A stretch of DNA of 64,000 nt from the NCBI RefSeq assembly GCF_014270065.1, contig NZ_JACNME010000006.1:1-64000 (forward strand), in the 5' to 3' direction. The notes under the pieces are model-generated. The model was not told where the DNA came from and ran no database searches. It saw nothing but the letters and a program-made list of their open reading frames with translations. Below are positions 43,241 to 53,950 of this stretch, piece after piece; position 1 is the first letter of the stretch; every line of letters starts with the position of its first letter. This stretch comes from Quadrisphaera sp. RL12-1S (lineage in GTDB: Bacteria; Actinomycetota; Actinomycetes; Actinomycetales; Quadrisphaeraceae). The translations under genes and the position numbers were made by a program.

Positions 43241-43720
43241 GCGCTCGGTGAGGTGCTCGGTCTCCCACGCGGTCATGAGGTCGAGGCGGCGCTGGTGGCG
43301 CTCGTCACCGCTGAACGGGGTGGCGAGGAACGCGTCGACGATGGCGGTGGCGTCCTCGACGGAGTGCATGCGCGCGCCCACGCTGACGATGTGCGCGTCG
43401 TTGTGCTGGCGCGCCAGCTGCGCGGTCTCCAGGCTCCACGCGAGCGCCGCGCGGATGCCGGGCACGCGGTTGGCGGCCAGCTGCTCGCCGTTGCCCGAGC
43501 CGCCCAGGACGATGCCGAGGGCCTCCACACCGGCGCGCACGTCAGAGCGGACCGCCACCGAGCAGGGGATGCAGAAGTCGGGGTAGTCGTCGAGCGCGTC
43601 GTAGGCCTCGGGCCCGTGGTCGACGACCTCGTGGCCCTCCGCGGTGAGGTGCTCCACGAGGTGCTGCTTGAGCTCGAAGGCGGCGTGGTCGCTGGCGATG
43701 TGGACGCGCACGGCGCTCAT
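43238..43720 (-). CDS. rpiB: Ribose-5-phosphate isomerase B
   Basis: Interconverts ribulose 5-phosphate and ribose 5-phosphate in the pentose phosphate pathway. The 160-residue product has VHIASDHAAFELKQHL, DYPDFCIPCSVAV (the CSVAV-type active site region), GIVLGGSGNGEQLAANRVPGI without its last residue as phosphate loop, and HNDAHIVSVGARM. The length matches the LacA/RpiB family. The start is ATG at 43720 (MSAVRVHIASD); an upstream in-frame ATG at 43777 would add a non-conserved leader. First gene of a two-gene unit with the Nei-like glycosylase. Confidence 0.96.
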   Translation of the reverse strand: MSAVRVHIASDHAAFELKQHLVEHLTAEGHEVVDHGPEAYDALDDYPDFCIPCSVAVRSDVRAGVEALGIVLGGSGNGEQLAANRVPGIRAALAWSLETAQLARQHNDAHIVSVGARMHSVEDATAIVDAFLATPFSGDERHQRRLDLMTAWETEHLTER

Positions 43721-43758
43721 CCTGGCACTGCCGCGTCCACCGGCCCCACCCCGTCCGC

Positions 43759-43804
43759 GATCACGGGCGTCCGCCACCCCGGGTGGTGGCGGACGCCCGT
43801 GGTC
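43759..43804 (-). terminator. Terminator after the DsbA-like gene
   Basis: GATCACGGGCGTCCGCCACC (43759-43778) pairs with 43785-43804 with one G-T pair and a 6-base loop, 16 bases past the stop. Confidence 0.8.
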
Positions 43805-43820
43805 GTGGACGGGTGGTCGG

Positions 43821-44465
43821 TCAGTCGAAGACCGGGCCCTGCGTGCGGGTGCGCTTCAGCTCGTAGAAGCCCGGGTAGGCGGCCACCGCGGTGACGCCGT
43901 CCCAGAGGCGCCCGGCCTCCTCGCCCTTCGGGGCGGGGGTGATGACGGGGCCGAAGAAGGCCGGCCCCTGCTCGCCGTCCTTCCCGGCCACGCCGATGAC
44001 CGGGGTGCCGACGTCGTCGCCGACGCGGCTGATCGCCTCGTGGTGGGAGGCCTTGAGCTGCTCGTCGTACTCGGTGCTGTCCGCGAAGCGGACGAGGTCC
44101 GCCGGCAGGCCCGCGTCGGCGAGCCCACCGACCACCGCGGCGTGGAAGTCCTTCTCGCCGCCGGGGTGGATGCGGGTGCCGATGGCGGTGTAGAGCGGCT
44201 CGACGACCTCCTGGCCGTGCAGCTCCTTGGCGGCGGTGACCACGCGCACCGGGCCCCACGCCTTCTTCATCATCTCGGCGTACTCCTCGGGCAGGTCGCG
44301 CCCGTCGTTGAGCACCGCGAGGCTCATCACGCGGAAGGTCACGTCGATGTCGCGGACCTTCGCGGCCTCGAGGATCCAGCGGGAGGTCATCCACGCCCAC
44401 GGGCAGATGGGGTCGAACCAGAAGTCGACGGGGCTCTTGGAGGCGCTCTGCGCTGCGTCAGTCAT
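43821..44465 (-). CDS. DsbA-family protein, Rv2466c-like (mycothiol-linked)
   Basis: A 214-residue thioredoxin-fold protein whose N-terminus [18 protein letters not shown] and following [18 protein letters not shown] match the family of mycobacterial Rv2466c, a mycothiol-dependent nitroreductase induced by oxidative stress. The active site here reads CPWA (Cys21), not CPWC, so a one-cysteine mechanism relying on a low-molecular-weight thiol is implied. The helical insertion and the TPVIGV cis-Pro loop ([10 protein letters not shown]) are present. ATG start at 44465. It is monocistronic, divergent from pepN, with a terminator downstream. Confidence 0.9.
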   Translation of the reverse strand: MTDAAQSASKSPVDFWFDPICPWAWMTSRWILEAAKVRDIDVTFRVMSLAVLNDGRDLPEEYAEMMKKAWGPVRVVTAAKELHGQEVVEPLYTAIGTRIHPGGEKDFHAAVVGGLADAGLPADLVRFADSTEYDEQLKASHHEAISRVGDDVGTPVIGVAGKDGEQGPAFFGPVITPAPKGEEAGRLWDGVTAVAAYPGFYELKRTRTQGPVFD

Positions 44466-44586
44466 GCCACCGATAACACCACTGGACCGGCTCGTCTGCC
44501 CGGCCTGCCTGCGTGGCAGCATCTCCCGGGTGCTGAGCAGCCACCACGAGGACGGGGCCGGGCAGCCGGCCGACCACCAGCAGGGC

Positions 44587-47238
<2,652 letters not shown>

Positions 47239-47259
47239 CGGCGCTGATCGGCGCGACCC

Positions 47260-47305
47260 GACGTCAGGGCCCGTCCTCGCACGTGCGAGGGCGGGCCCTG
47301 ACGTC
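47260..47305. terminator. Bidirectional terminator
   Basis: A 23-bp inverted repeat (47260-47282 with 47283-47305) with one G-T pair and no separate loop, between the convergent pepN and PBP genes. Confidence 0.85.
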
Positions 47306-47355
47306 CTTCCCCTTCCCGCACTCTCCGCGGCGAGTGCGGAGGGGGTGAGGGCGGG

Positions 47356-49848
47356 TCAGCCCTGGGCGGCGCCGCTGGCTGCGGGCTGGTCGCCCGCGGC
47401 TCCGCCCCCGGGCGCGGGCGCCGCGCCCGGGCCGCTCTGACCGCCCTGAGCGGTCTGGCCGGGCTGGGCTGTCTGGCCGGGCTGGGCTGTCTGGCCGGGC
47501 TGGGCGGGCTGGGCGGTCGGGCTGCCGCCGGTAGCCGGGGTGGCAGCGGGACCGCCACCGCCACCGCCACCGGAGGCAGGAGCAGGTGCAGGAGCGGGCA
47601 CGTACACCGGCGGCGGGGTGCCGATCTCGCTCTGCGGCGGGTCCGTGAAGCCCTGCTGGGGGGTGCCCGCCAGCGCCCGGTCCATGTAGGCCTTCCACAG
47701 GGGCGCCGCCAGGGTGCCGCCGTACATCTGCGGGTAGTAGCGGCCAGCGATCCGGGCGCCGTTCAGCGACGTGCTGCTGCCGGGCACCCCGATCCACACC
47801 GAGGTCGCCAGCTGGGGCGTGTAGCCGGTGAACCACGCGGCCACGGAGCCGTCGGTGGTGCCGGTCTTGCCGGCGGCCACCCGGCCGTCCGCGAGGCCGT
47901 CGCCGGTCGCGGTGCCCTCCGTGAGCACGTGCTCCAGCGCGTACGTGACGCCGTTGGCGACGTCCTGCGAGATCGCCTGGTGGCACTGCGGGCCGGGCAC
48001 CGGCAGGGCCTTGCCGTCGGCGCCCGTGATCGAGGTGATGGTCATCGGCGCGCAGTACGAGCCCTGCGCGGCGAAGCCCGCGTACGCCGCGGCGACCGTC
48101 AGCGGTGAGACGCTGTCGATGCCGAGGGTCATCGCCGGGGTGACGGTGAGGTCGGTGCTCGGCGTCCCGGTCGGGTTGCTGCTGTCCGGCTGGGCCTTGT
48201 GCATGCCCAGCGCCTGCGCGGTGGCCGCGACGTCGCACAGCGGCAGCTGGTCCTCCATCGCGGCGTAGCCGGTGTTGATGGAGTCCGCGGTGGCGTGCAG
48301 CACCGTCATCGAGGAGCTGCCTTCACCGTCCCCGGCGTTCTTCGGGTCCCACGGCGGGCCGGTGTAGTGCGCGCCGGCCGGCTCGCAGCTGCCGTACTGC
48401 CAGCTGCTGTCGGGGAAGGCGCGCTGGCTGCCGTCCACCGTGTCGTACAGGGAGCCGCCGGCGGCGAGCCAGGTGGCCAGCACGAAGGGCTTGAAGGTGG
48501 ACCCGGGCTGGAAGCCGGAGGAGCCGCCGCTGCTCCTGTCGGTGTTGAAGTCGACCGAGGTGGCCGTGGCGGGTGCGTCCGGGGAGGTGCTGTACGTGCG
48601 GTCCTGCGCCATCGCCACGACCTTCCCGGTGCCGGGTTGCACCGAGACGATGGACGCCCCGACGTGCTGGCCCGCCACCGTCGAGCTGTCGGCGGGCACG
48701 GCGCGGTCCACCTCCTCGGACGCGGCCCTCTGCTTGGCGGGGTCCAGGGTGGTGGTGATGGTCAGGCCACCGCGGTAGAGCTCCTGCAGGCGCTGCGCCT
48801 GCGTGCCGCCGAACGCGTCGTCGGTGCGGAACTGGGTCACGACGTCGTCGCAGAAGTACGCGGCGGACCCGGCCTGGGCGCAGCCGTTGGGGGTCGGCTG
48901 CACGTCGAGCTCCTGCGCGACCGGCAGCGCCTCGGCGGCGTCGTGGTCGGCCTGGGAGATGGTGCCCAGCTGCAGCATGCGGTCCAGGACGGTGTCCCGC
49001 CGCTGCTGGGCGGCCTGCGGGTGCTGCACCGGGTCGTACCCGGACGGGTCCTGCACCAGGCCGGCCAGCAGAGCCGCCTGCGGCAGGTCGAGCTGGGAGG
49101 CCGGCTTGCCGAACCAGTGCTCGCTGGCGGCCTCCACGCCGTACTGGCCGCCGCCGAAGTTCGCGATGTTGAGGTAGTCCTCCAGGATCTGGTCCTTGGA
49201 GAGCTCCTTCTCCGCGGCGATCGCCAGCCTCATCTCGCGCAGCTTGCGCACGTAGCCGTCCAGGCCCGAGCGCACCGTGACGTCGTCGAAGGCCTTCTGC
49301 CGGTCAGCGGCCGAGGCGTCGGGCGGCAGGGCCGCCAGCGCCTCCTCCACCTGCACGTTCTTGATCCACTGCTGGGTGAGCGTGGAGGCGCCCTGCACGT
49401 CGCCGCCCCTGGCGTCGTCCACGACGGCGCGCACCAGGCCCCGCGGGTCCACCCCGCCGTGCTCGTAGAAGCGGTCGTCCTCGATGTCGACGACGGCCTT
49501 CTGCATGACCGGTGCCACCTGGGCGAGCGGCACGTCGATGCGGTCCTCGTAGTAGAACGTGGCCATCAGCGAGCCGTCGGCGTAGAGGATCCGGGACTGC
49601 TGGCTCAGGGCCGGCTGGTCGAGCGAGGCCGGCAGCCCGTCGAACCCCGCGACGGTGTCGTTGCTGGCCTGGCCCACGGCGATGACAGCGGGGGCGGCGA
49701 GCCCGGCGGTGAGCACGCCGGCGCCGGTGCTGGCGGCCACGAAGCCCGCCAGCAGCCTCGCGGCGCGCCCCAGGGAGGTCCTGCGCCGGCGCTCGCTCCT
49801 GCCCGCGTCGCCGCCCTCTGCCGAGCCTCGGGTGGTGCGTAGCGGCAT
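47356..49848 (-). CDS. Class A penicillin-binding protein (transglycosylase/transpeptidase)
   Basis: Polymerises and cross-links peptidoglycan outside the membrane. The 830-residue product has a basic cytoplasmic start, one membrane anchor (about 30-58), a GT51 domain with VVDIEDDRFYEHGGVDPRGL and GASTLTQQWIKN, and a transpeptidase domain with SGFQPGSTFKPF (SxxK), SINTGY (SxN) and AGKTGTTDGS (KTG). The tail of about 100 residues is Pro/Gly/Gln-rich: a run of seven Gly and repeats of AQPGQT (18-bp unit, near 47455-47515). ATG at 49848; a longer open frame upstream is not protein-like. It is divergent from an ECF sigma factor gene, suggesting but not proving envelope-stress control. Confidence 0.95.
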   Translation of the reverse strand: MPLRTTRGSAEGGDAGRSERRRRTSLGRAARLLAGFVAASTGAGVLTAGLAAPAVIAVGQASNDTVAGFDGLPASLDQPALSQQSRILYADGSLMATFYYEDRIDVPLAQVAPVMQKAVVDIEDDRFYEHGGVDPRGLVRAVVDDARGGDVQGASTLTQQWIKNVQVEEALAALPPDASAADRQKAFDDVTVRSGLDGYVRKLREMRLAIAAEKELSKDQILEDYLNIANFGGGQYGVEAASEHWFGKPASQLDLPQAALLAGLVQDPSGYDPVQHPQAAQQRRDTVLDRMLQLGTISQADHDAAEALPVAQELDVQPTPNGCAQAGSAAYFCDDVVTQFRTDDAFGGTQAQRLQELYRGGLTITTTLDPAKQRAASEEVDRAVPADSSTVAGQHVGASIVSVQPGTGKVVAMAQDRTYSTSPDAPATATSVDFNTDRSSGGSSGFQPGSTFKPFVLATWLAAGGSLYDTVDGSQRAFPDSSWQYGSCEPAGAHYTGPPWDPKNAGDGEGSSSMTVLHATADSINTGYAAMEDQLPLCDVAATAQALGMHKAQPDSSNPTGTPSTDLTVTPAMTLGIDSVSPLTVAAAYAGFAAQGSYCAPMTITSITGADGKALPVPGPQCHQAISQDVANGVTYALEHVLTEGTATGDGLADGRVAAGKTGTTDGSVAAWFTGYTPQLATSVWIGVPGSSTSLNGARIAGRYYPQMYGGTLAAPLWKAYMDRALAGTPQQGFTDPPQSEIGTPPPVYVPAPAPAPASGGGGGGGPAATPATGGSPTAQPAQPGQTAQPGQTAQPGQTAQGGQSGPGAAPAPGGGAAGDQPAASGAAQG

Positions 49849-49999
49849 GTCGCGGACGGTACCCAGGGCACCCGAGCAGCACCTGGACGCGTCCTGGACG
49901 GGAGGTGGGTGCTCAAGGAGACGGACGGCGGCGCCGATGCTGCGGCGTGCACCACCCCGCTCCGCTCGCGGCCCCCCGGGGCCCGACGGTGGTCGCCTG

Positions 50000-50593
50000 G
50001 TGATCGGGCCGGCCTTCCCCCAGGTCCTGGAGGCGGCGCGCACCGGAGCGCCCTGGGCGCTGGAGGCGCTCTACCGCGAGCTCGCCGGTCCCGTCACCGG
50101 GTACCTGCGCCTGCACGGCGCCGCCGAGCCCGACGACCTCGCCAGCGAGGTCTTCGTCGGCGTGCTCACCGGCGTCGGCGGCTTCGTGGGTGACGAGGCC
50201 GGCTTCCGCGCGTGGGTCTTCACCATCGCCCACCGGCGCCTGGCCGACTCCTGGCGCCGCGCCTCGCGCCGGCCCGCGCTGGCCGACGTCGACGTGCACG
50301 ACCACGCGGCGACCGCGGCCCTCACCGGGGGTGACGCCGAGGAGGAGGCCCTCGCCTCCCTCGGCACCTCCCGCGTGCACGACCTGTGCGCGCGGCTGCC
50401 CCGCGAGCAGCGCGCCGTCGTCCTCCTGCGGGTGCTCGGCGACCTCTCCGTGGCCGAGGTCGCCCGCGTGCTCGGGAAGACGCCCGCGTCCGTGAAGGCC
50501 CTGCAGCACCGGGGCCTGCTCACCCTGTCGGCTCAGTGCGGAGACGACCGCGCGACCCCGCGGGCCTCCGCGGCGATGACGGAGACGAGATGA
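50000..50593 (+). CDS. ECF-type RNA polymerase sigma factor
   Basis: A 197-residue sigma-70 family protein with regions 2 and 4 only. Region 2: ALYRELAGPVTGYLRLHGA, EPDDLASEVFVGVLTGVGGF, and FRAWVFTIAHRRLADSWRR (region 2.4-like). Region 4: LPREQRAVVLLRVLGDLSVA followed by EVARVLGKTPASVKALQHRG, a normal helix-turn-helix. The start is uncertain: GTG at 50000 (VIGPAFPQV) gives a typical length, while an ATG at 49938 would add 21 residues. The stop overlaps the next gene as ATGA, typical for a sigma/anti-sigma pair. Targets are unknown; the divergent PBP gene is a candidate. Confidence 0.92.
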   Translation: MIGPAFPQVLEAARTGAPWALEALYRELAGPVTGYLRLHGAAEPDDLASEVFVGVLTGVGGFVGDEAGFRAWVFTIAHRRLADSWRRASRRPALADVDVHDHAATAALTGGDAEEEALASLGTSRVHDLCARLPREQRAVVLLRVLGDLSVAEVARVLGKTPASVKALQHRGLLTLSAQCGDDRATPRASAAMTETR

Positions 50594-51609
50594 CCGCAGA
50601 CCGCACGGGAACGAGCACCCGCTCCTTCGACGAGGACCTCCGCGCGCTGCGCGCGGACGGTGACGCGCTGTCGGCGGCGCGGCTGGAGGCCTTCGCGCGC
50701 GACGTGCGCGCCGAGGCCCGCCAGCCGCACCGCCCCAGCGCCGACCTCGCCGTCCTGCTGGCCACGGGTCACCTCAACGACACCGCCGCCGAGCCCGCCC
50801 GGGCCGGTGGCGCACACCCCGTCGCACCGTCCGCGGTGCGACCCGTGCTCTCGTGGAGGCACCCCGTGACCGCGACCCGCCAGCTCCTGTCCGCCACCGC
50901 CCGCCGCGTGGCCGCCGCCGGCGCCGCGCGCGCCTCCGCCGCTGCCGGCGCCGTGCTCGTCGTGAGCGTGGTCGGCGCGGGTGCCGCCGGCGCGCTGCCG
51001 GGCCCGGTGCAGGACCGCTTCGCCGCCACCGTCTCCGCGGTGACGCCGCTGGACCCACCGACCAGCGGCAGCACCAGCGGCCCCTCAGACACCCCGACCA
51101 CCGAACCGACCACCGAACCGACCAGCGAGCCGACCAGCGAGCCGACCAGCGAGCCGACCAGCGAGCCGACCGGCGCTCCCACCACGGCGCGCACGGACCT
51201 CCCCTCCGAGGCCCCGTCCGACACCGCGTCGATCCCCTCGGACGCGCCGACCACCGCTGAGCCCTCCGAGGACGACGGCGACCACGGCGGCTCGACTCCC
51301 TCGTCCAGCCCGACGTCGGTGCCCGTCGCCCCGCCGACCAGCGGCGGCATGGGCGGGTGGGTGAGCAGCCAGGCGCGCTCCGGTGGTGTGGACGGCCAGG
51401 CGGTCAGCGGCGCGGCCCACGCCCGCAACGACGCCCGCCGCGAGGGGCGCTCCGGTGCCACCGCGGCTCCCAGCAGCGCCCCCGCGCCGACGGCGGGCGG
51501 GCCCTGGGCAGCGCCCACCTCGTCGTCGTCCTCCTCCGCCGCGCTCCGCAGCGGTGACGACGGCGGCGCCTCCCACGGCCGCGGCAGCGGCTCCGGCAAG
51601 GACCGCTGA
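50590..51609 (+). CDS. Anti-sigma-like membrane protein with repetitive extracytoplasmic tail
   Basis: A 339-residue protein. The cytoplasmic N-terminus (about 1-100) contains SFDEDLRALRADGDALSAAR and DLAVLLATGHLND. One membrane segment follows at about 110-140 (ASAAAGAVLVVSVVGAGAAG). The remaining about 200 residues are Thr/Ser/Pro-rich and low in complexity, including six exact or near-exact TSEP/TTEP units. No ZAS zinc motif (HxxxCxxC) is present. Its coupling to the sigma gene by a four-base overlap and its topology suggest an anti-sigma factor or sensor, which I infer rather than see. The C-terminus is Gly/Ser/Arg-rich with no further membrane segment. Confidence 0.75.
   Translation: MTADRTGTSTRSFDEDLRALRADGDALSAARLEAFARDVRAEARQPHRPSADLAVLLATGHLNDTAAEPARAGGAHPVAPSAVRPVLSWRHPVTATRQLLSATARRVAAAGAARASAAAGAVLVVSVVGAGAAGALPGPVQDRFAATVSAVTPLDPPTSGSTSGPSDTPTTEPTTEPTSEPTSEPTSEPTSEPTGAPTTARTDLPSEAPSDTASIPSDAPTTAEPSEDDGDHGGSTPSSSPTSVPVAPPTSGGMGGWVSSQARSGGVDGQAVSGAAHARNDARREGRSGATAAPSSAPAPTAGGPWAAPTSSSSSSAALRSGDDGGASHGRGSGSGKDR
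51094..51165 (+). repeat. 12-bp minisatellite in the anti-sigma-like gene
   Basis: Six tandem 12-base units: CCGACCACCGAA twice, then CCGACCAGCGAG four times, and a degenerate seventh to 51177. They encode P-T-T-E or P-T-S-E. Being in-frame, copy changes would alter tail length without frameshift. Confidence 0.9.
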
Positions 51610-51616
51610 CCCCCCG

Positions 51617-51646
51617 CTCCCCGCCGCCGAGAGGGGCGGCGGGGAG
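51617..51646. terminator. Bidirectional terminator
   Basis: CTCCCCGCCGCC (51617-51628) pairs with 51635-51646 around GAGAGG, in the 46-base gap between two convergent genes. Confidence 0.75.
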
Positions 51647-51655
51647 GGCGGGGCC

Positions 51656-52531
51656 TCAGGAGGCGGGGGCGAGCAGCGCCTTCGCGTACGGGGTCAGGTA
51701 GGGCGTGACCGTGGTCCACGGGACCGTGTACTGCGGCATCCCGTGGGGGCCCAGCTGGTAGTCCTGGAAGGTGAAGGTCATGCCCTGGGAGCCGGTCTGC
51801 CAGGCCGACCAGTTGGCGGAGGTCGGCGCCAGCCCGTCGGAGCCGGACACGTCGAACCCGTCGGCCTTCGCCTGCTGCACGACCACCGGCGCGAACGCCT
51901 GCAGCGCCTTCTTCTGGTCGGTGAAGAGCTGGTCGAGCGTCACCGGCGCGCCGGTGGCCGCGACGAGCACCACGGTGTTGTCCACGTCGGTCGGGTGGGC
52001 GGCGCCCTCGAAGTAGTCGGCCATGGGGATGTCCACCTGCACGGTGCGGCCGTCGTTGGTGGTCAGCGACGCCTCACCGGCCAGCTGGTGCTTGCTCTCC
52101 GGGTCGTCGCCGTTCTCGGTGGCGGACCCCGTGATGGCGCTGCCCGCCGAGGCCTGGATGCGCCGGTTCACCTCGGCCACGGCGGCGGAGGGACCGGAGA
52201 AGGTCGGCACGCTGATGTCCCAGGTGAAGCCGCCCTTGGTCCCCTGGAGGTGCTTGACGGGTCCCGGGGTGAGCGGCGCCACCACCGTGACCGCCCTCGC
52301 CGCGGCCGAGGACGAGGACGACGACGGCGACGCCGAGGAGGCGCTGGCCGAAGCGGAGGTGGCCGCCGTGGACGCCTCCGGGGTGACCGTGGACAGCGGC
52401 GCGGTGGAGCGCGGGCCGGACGCGTCCGCGGAGCCGCCACCGCACGCGGTGAGCAGCAGCACCGAGGTCAGGGAGCCGGCGGCGAGCAGCGCGCGGGCGG
52501 GGATGGAGCCGCGGAGGAGGCGTAAGGGCAC
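51656..52531 (-). CDS. DUF3298 (RsiV-like) lipoprotein
   Basis: A 291-residue exported lipoprotein: signal peptide with lipobox LLLTACGGG, a Ser/Ala-rich linker (about 35-95), and a globular domain resembling DUF3298, the extracytoplasmic domain of the anti-sigma factor RsiV. Supporting pieces are VKHLQGTKGGFTWDISVPTF, VAEVNRRIQASAGSAI, AHPTDVDNTVVLVAATG, PVTLDQLFTDQKKALQAFAP and FTFQDYQLGPHGMPQYTVPW. In RsiV this domain binds lysozyme; here there is no membrane or sigma-binding part. GTG at 52531 with AAGG at 8 bases. It faces the sigma/anti-sigma pair, so a link to envelope sensing is possible. Confidence 0.85.
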   Translation of the reverse strand: MPLRLLRGSIPARALLAAGSLTSVLLLTACGGGSADASGPRSTAPLSTVTPEASTAATSASASASSASPSSSSSSAAARAVTVVAPLTPGPVKHLQGTKGGFTWDISVPTFSGPSAAVAEVNRRIQASAGSAITGSATENGDDPESKHQLAGEASLTTNDGRTVQVDIPMADYFEGAAHPTDVDNTVVLVAATGAPVTLDQLFTDQKKALQAFAPVVVQQAKADGFDVSGSDGLAPTSANWSAWQTGSQGMTFTFQDYQLGPHGMPQYTVPWTTVTPYLTPYAKALLAPAS

Positions 52532-52649
52532 GGCGCGGACCTTAGGCCCGCCACCTGGGGCAGCGCCTCCGACACGCCGCACGCCCACCCCACGGCGGAC
52601 ACCCCGTGATCACGGGCGTCGTGCGCGCCGCCCCGGCCACCGGGGGGGC

Positions 52650-53909
52650 TCAGAAGCCGGTGTGCGTGGGCCAGGCGGTGGGCTGCCACGCCAGCTGCGC
52701 CGAGAGCCTCGCCACGGCAGCCGCCTCGCCGCGCACCCGCCCGGCCGCCGCCAGCGCCACCAGCGGGGTCTCCCCCAGGTAGGCCGCGGAGAGCGCCCCG
52801 ACGTCGCAGGTGACGTCCGGCTCCGCCGCGGTCGGGACGGCCACCACGCGCCCGCCCTCGAGGTCGAGGCGCCACCGGCCGCCGGCCAGGCCGAGCGGGT
52901 CGTGGACCTCCAGCACGCACGCCCCGGGCGGCCCGAGCCAGCCGCGAGCCCCGAGCGCGGCGGGCACGTCGAGCAGCCGCGCCCAGAACTGGTCGCTGCC
53001 CTCCCCGCCGATCGCCCGGCGGGGGTCGTGCAGGAGGTGGGGCAGCGGGTCGTCGGCGGGACGCTCGGTGGCCCGCACCCGGTCGACCAGGTCCACCGAG
53101 AGCAGGTGCCGCCACAGGGCGGCGTGCGCGGCGCCGGTGGCGGCGAAGAGGTCGTGCACCTCCAGGACGGTGTCGTGCCGCATGCCCTCCCACCGCTCGC
53201 GGGTGCGGTACCGCGCGACGCCCACCGCCGCCCCGGCGGCGTCGCGGGCCAGCAGCGCCGGCCGCAGTGCCTTGGCGTCGTGGTCGGGGCCGGGCGCGAG
53301 ACCCAGCAGGTCGTCCCAGTAGTGGTCCGGGCGGCGCACCGCCCCCGGGCGCCCGGCGGCCACGGCGGCGTGCAGCGCGGGTGCGTCGGCGCGCAGGTCG
53401 GCGTCCTGGACCAGCTCGACGCCCACGTCCTCGGCGCCGGCGGGCAGGTGCGCCAGCGCCGCCGGGGCACGCACCTCCAGGGTCTGCCCGCTGACGGCGG
53501 GGCCGAACCCGTAGCGCCCGTAGATGGGCGCCTCCCCGGCCACGAGGTAGGCCAGCGGCACCCCGCGCTCGCGCGCCGCTCGCAGGTCGGCGGTGATCAT
53601 CTGCGTGAGCAGCCCGCGGCGGCGGTGCGTCGGCGCCACCGTCACGGTGCTCACGTGGTCGGCGAGCACCTGGTGGCCCGGCCCACCGGGCACAGGCAGC
53701 GGCCAGTCCCAGGACCGGTAGGTGCCCACCACCCGCGCGCCCTCGAAGGCGCCGGTCAGGCGCTGCCCCTGCCACGCCGGCCGCCGCTGCTCGACGTGCT
53801 CGGCGGTGACCTTGCCGGGGTTGAGGAACGTGCGCCGCGAGGCGCGGGCCCACTCCAGCTGCTCGCCCTCGGTGACCGCCCTGACCTCGACCCGCTGCCC
53901 GCCGTTCAC
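52650..53909 (-). CDS. Eis-like GNAT N-acetyltransferase
   Basis: A 419-residue protein of the Eis family (two GNAT domains plus a sterol-carrier-like C-terminal domain), which acetylates amines such as aminoglycosides, polyamines or peptides in homologues. The first GNAT domain has the acetyl-CoA loop VTVAPTHRRRGLLTQMI, and the Tyr region IYGRYGFG supplies the general acid. The chain ends in WPTHTGF; in Eis the C-terminal Phe carboxylate takes part in catalysis, so the conserved end is meaningful. GTG start at 53909. It is 41 bases downstream of malQ on the same strand and may be cotranscribed. The physiological substrate is not evident. Confidence 0.9.
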   Translation of the reverse strand: MNGGQRVEVRAVTEGEQLEWARASRRTFLNPGKVTAEHVEQRRPAWQGQRLTGAFEGARVVGTYRSWDWPLPVPGGPGHQVLADHVSTVTVAPTHRRRGLLTQMITADLRAARERGVPLAYLVAGEAPIYGRYGFGPAVSGQTLEVRAPAALAHLPAGAEDVGVELVQDADLRADAPALHAAVAAGRPGAVRRPDHYWDDLLGLAPGPDHDAKALRPALLARDAAGAAVGVARYRTRERWEGMRHDTVLEVHDLFAATGAAHAALWRHLLSVDLVDRVRATERPADDPLPHLLHDPRRAIGGEGSDQFWARLLDVPAALGARGWLGPPGACVLEVHDPLGLAGGRWRLDLEGGRVVAVPTAAEPDVTCDVGALSAAYLGETPLVALAAAGRVRGEAAAVARLSAQLAWQPTAWPTHTGF

Positions 53910-53950
53910 GCCCCCACGCTAGGGGTCGCGGCCGGGCGGGCAGTCAGCCG

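Noticed and set aside
47440-47600. CRISPR-like short repeats in the PBP gene end
   Set aside because: The 18-bp units are in-frame codons for AQPGQT and poly-Gly without spacers of unique sequence; a low-complexity protein tail.
51094-51177. Small CRISPR array
   Set aside because: 12-bp units abut without spacers and encode a Pro/Thr/Ser/Glu tail.
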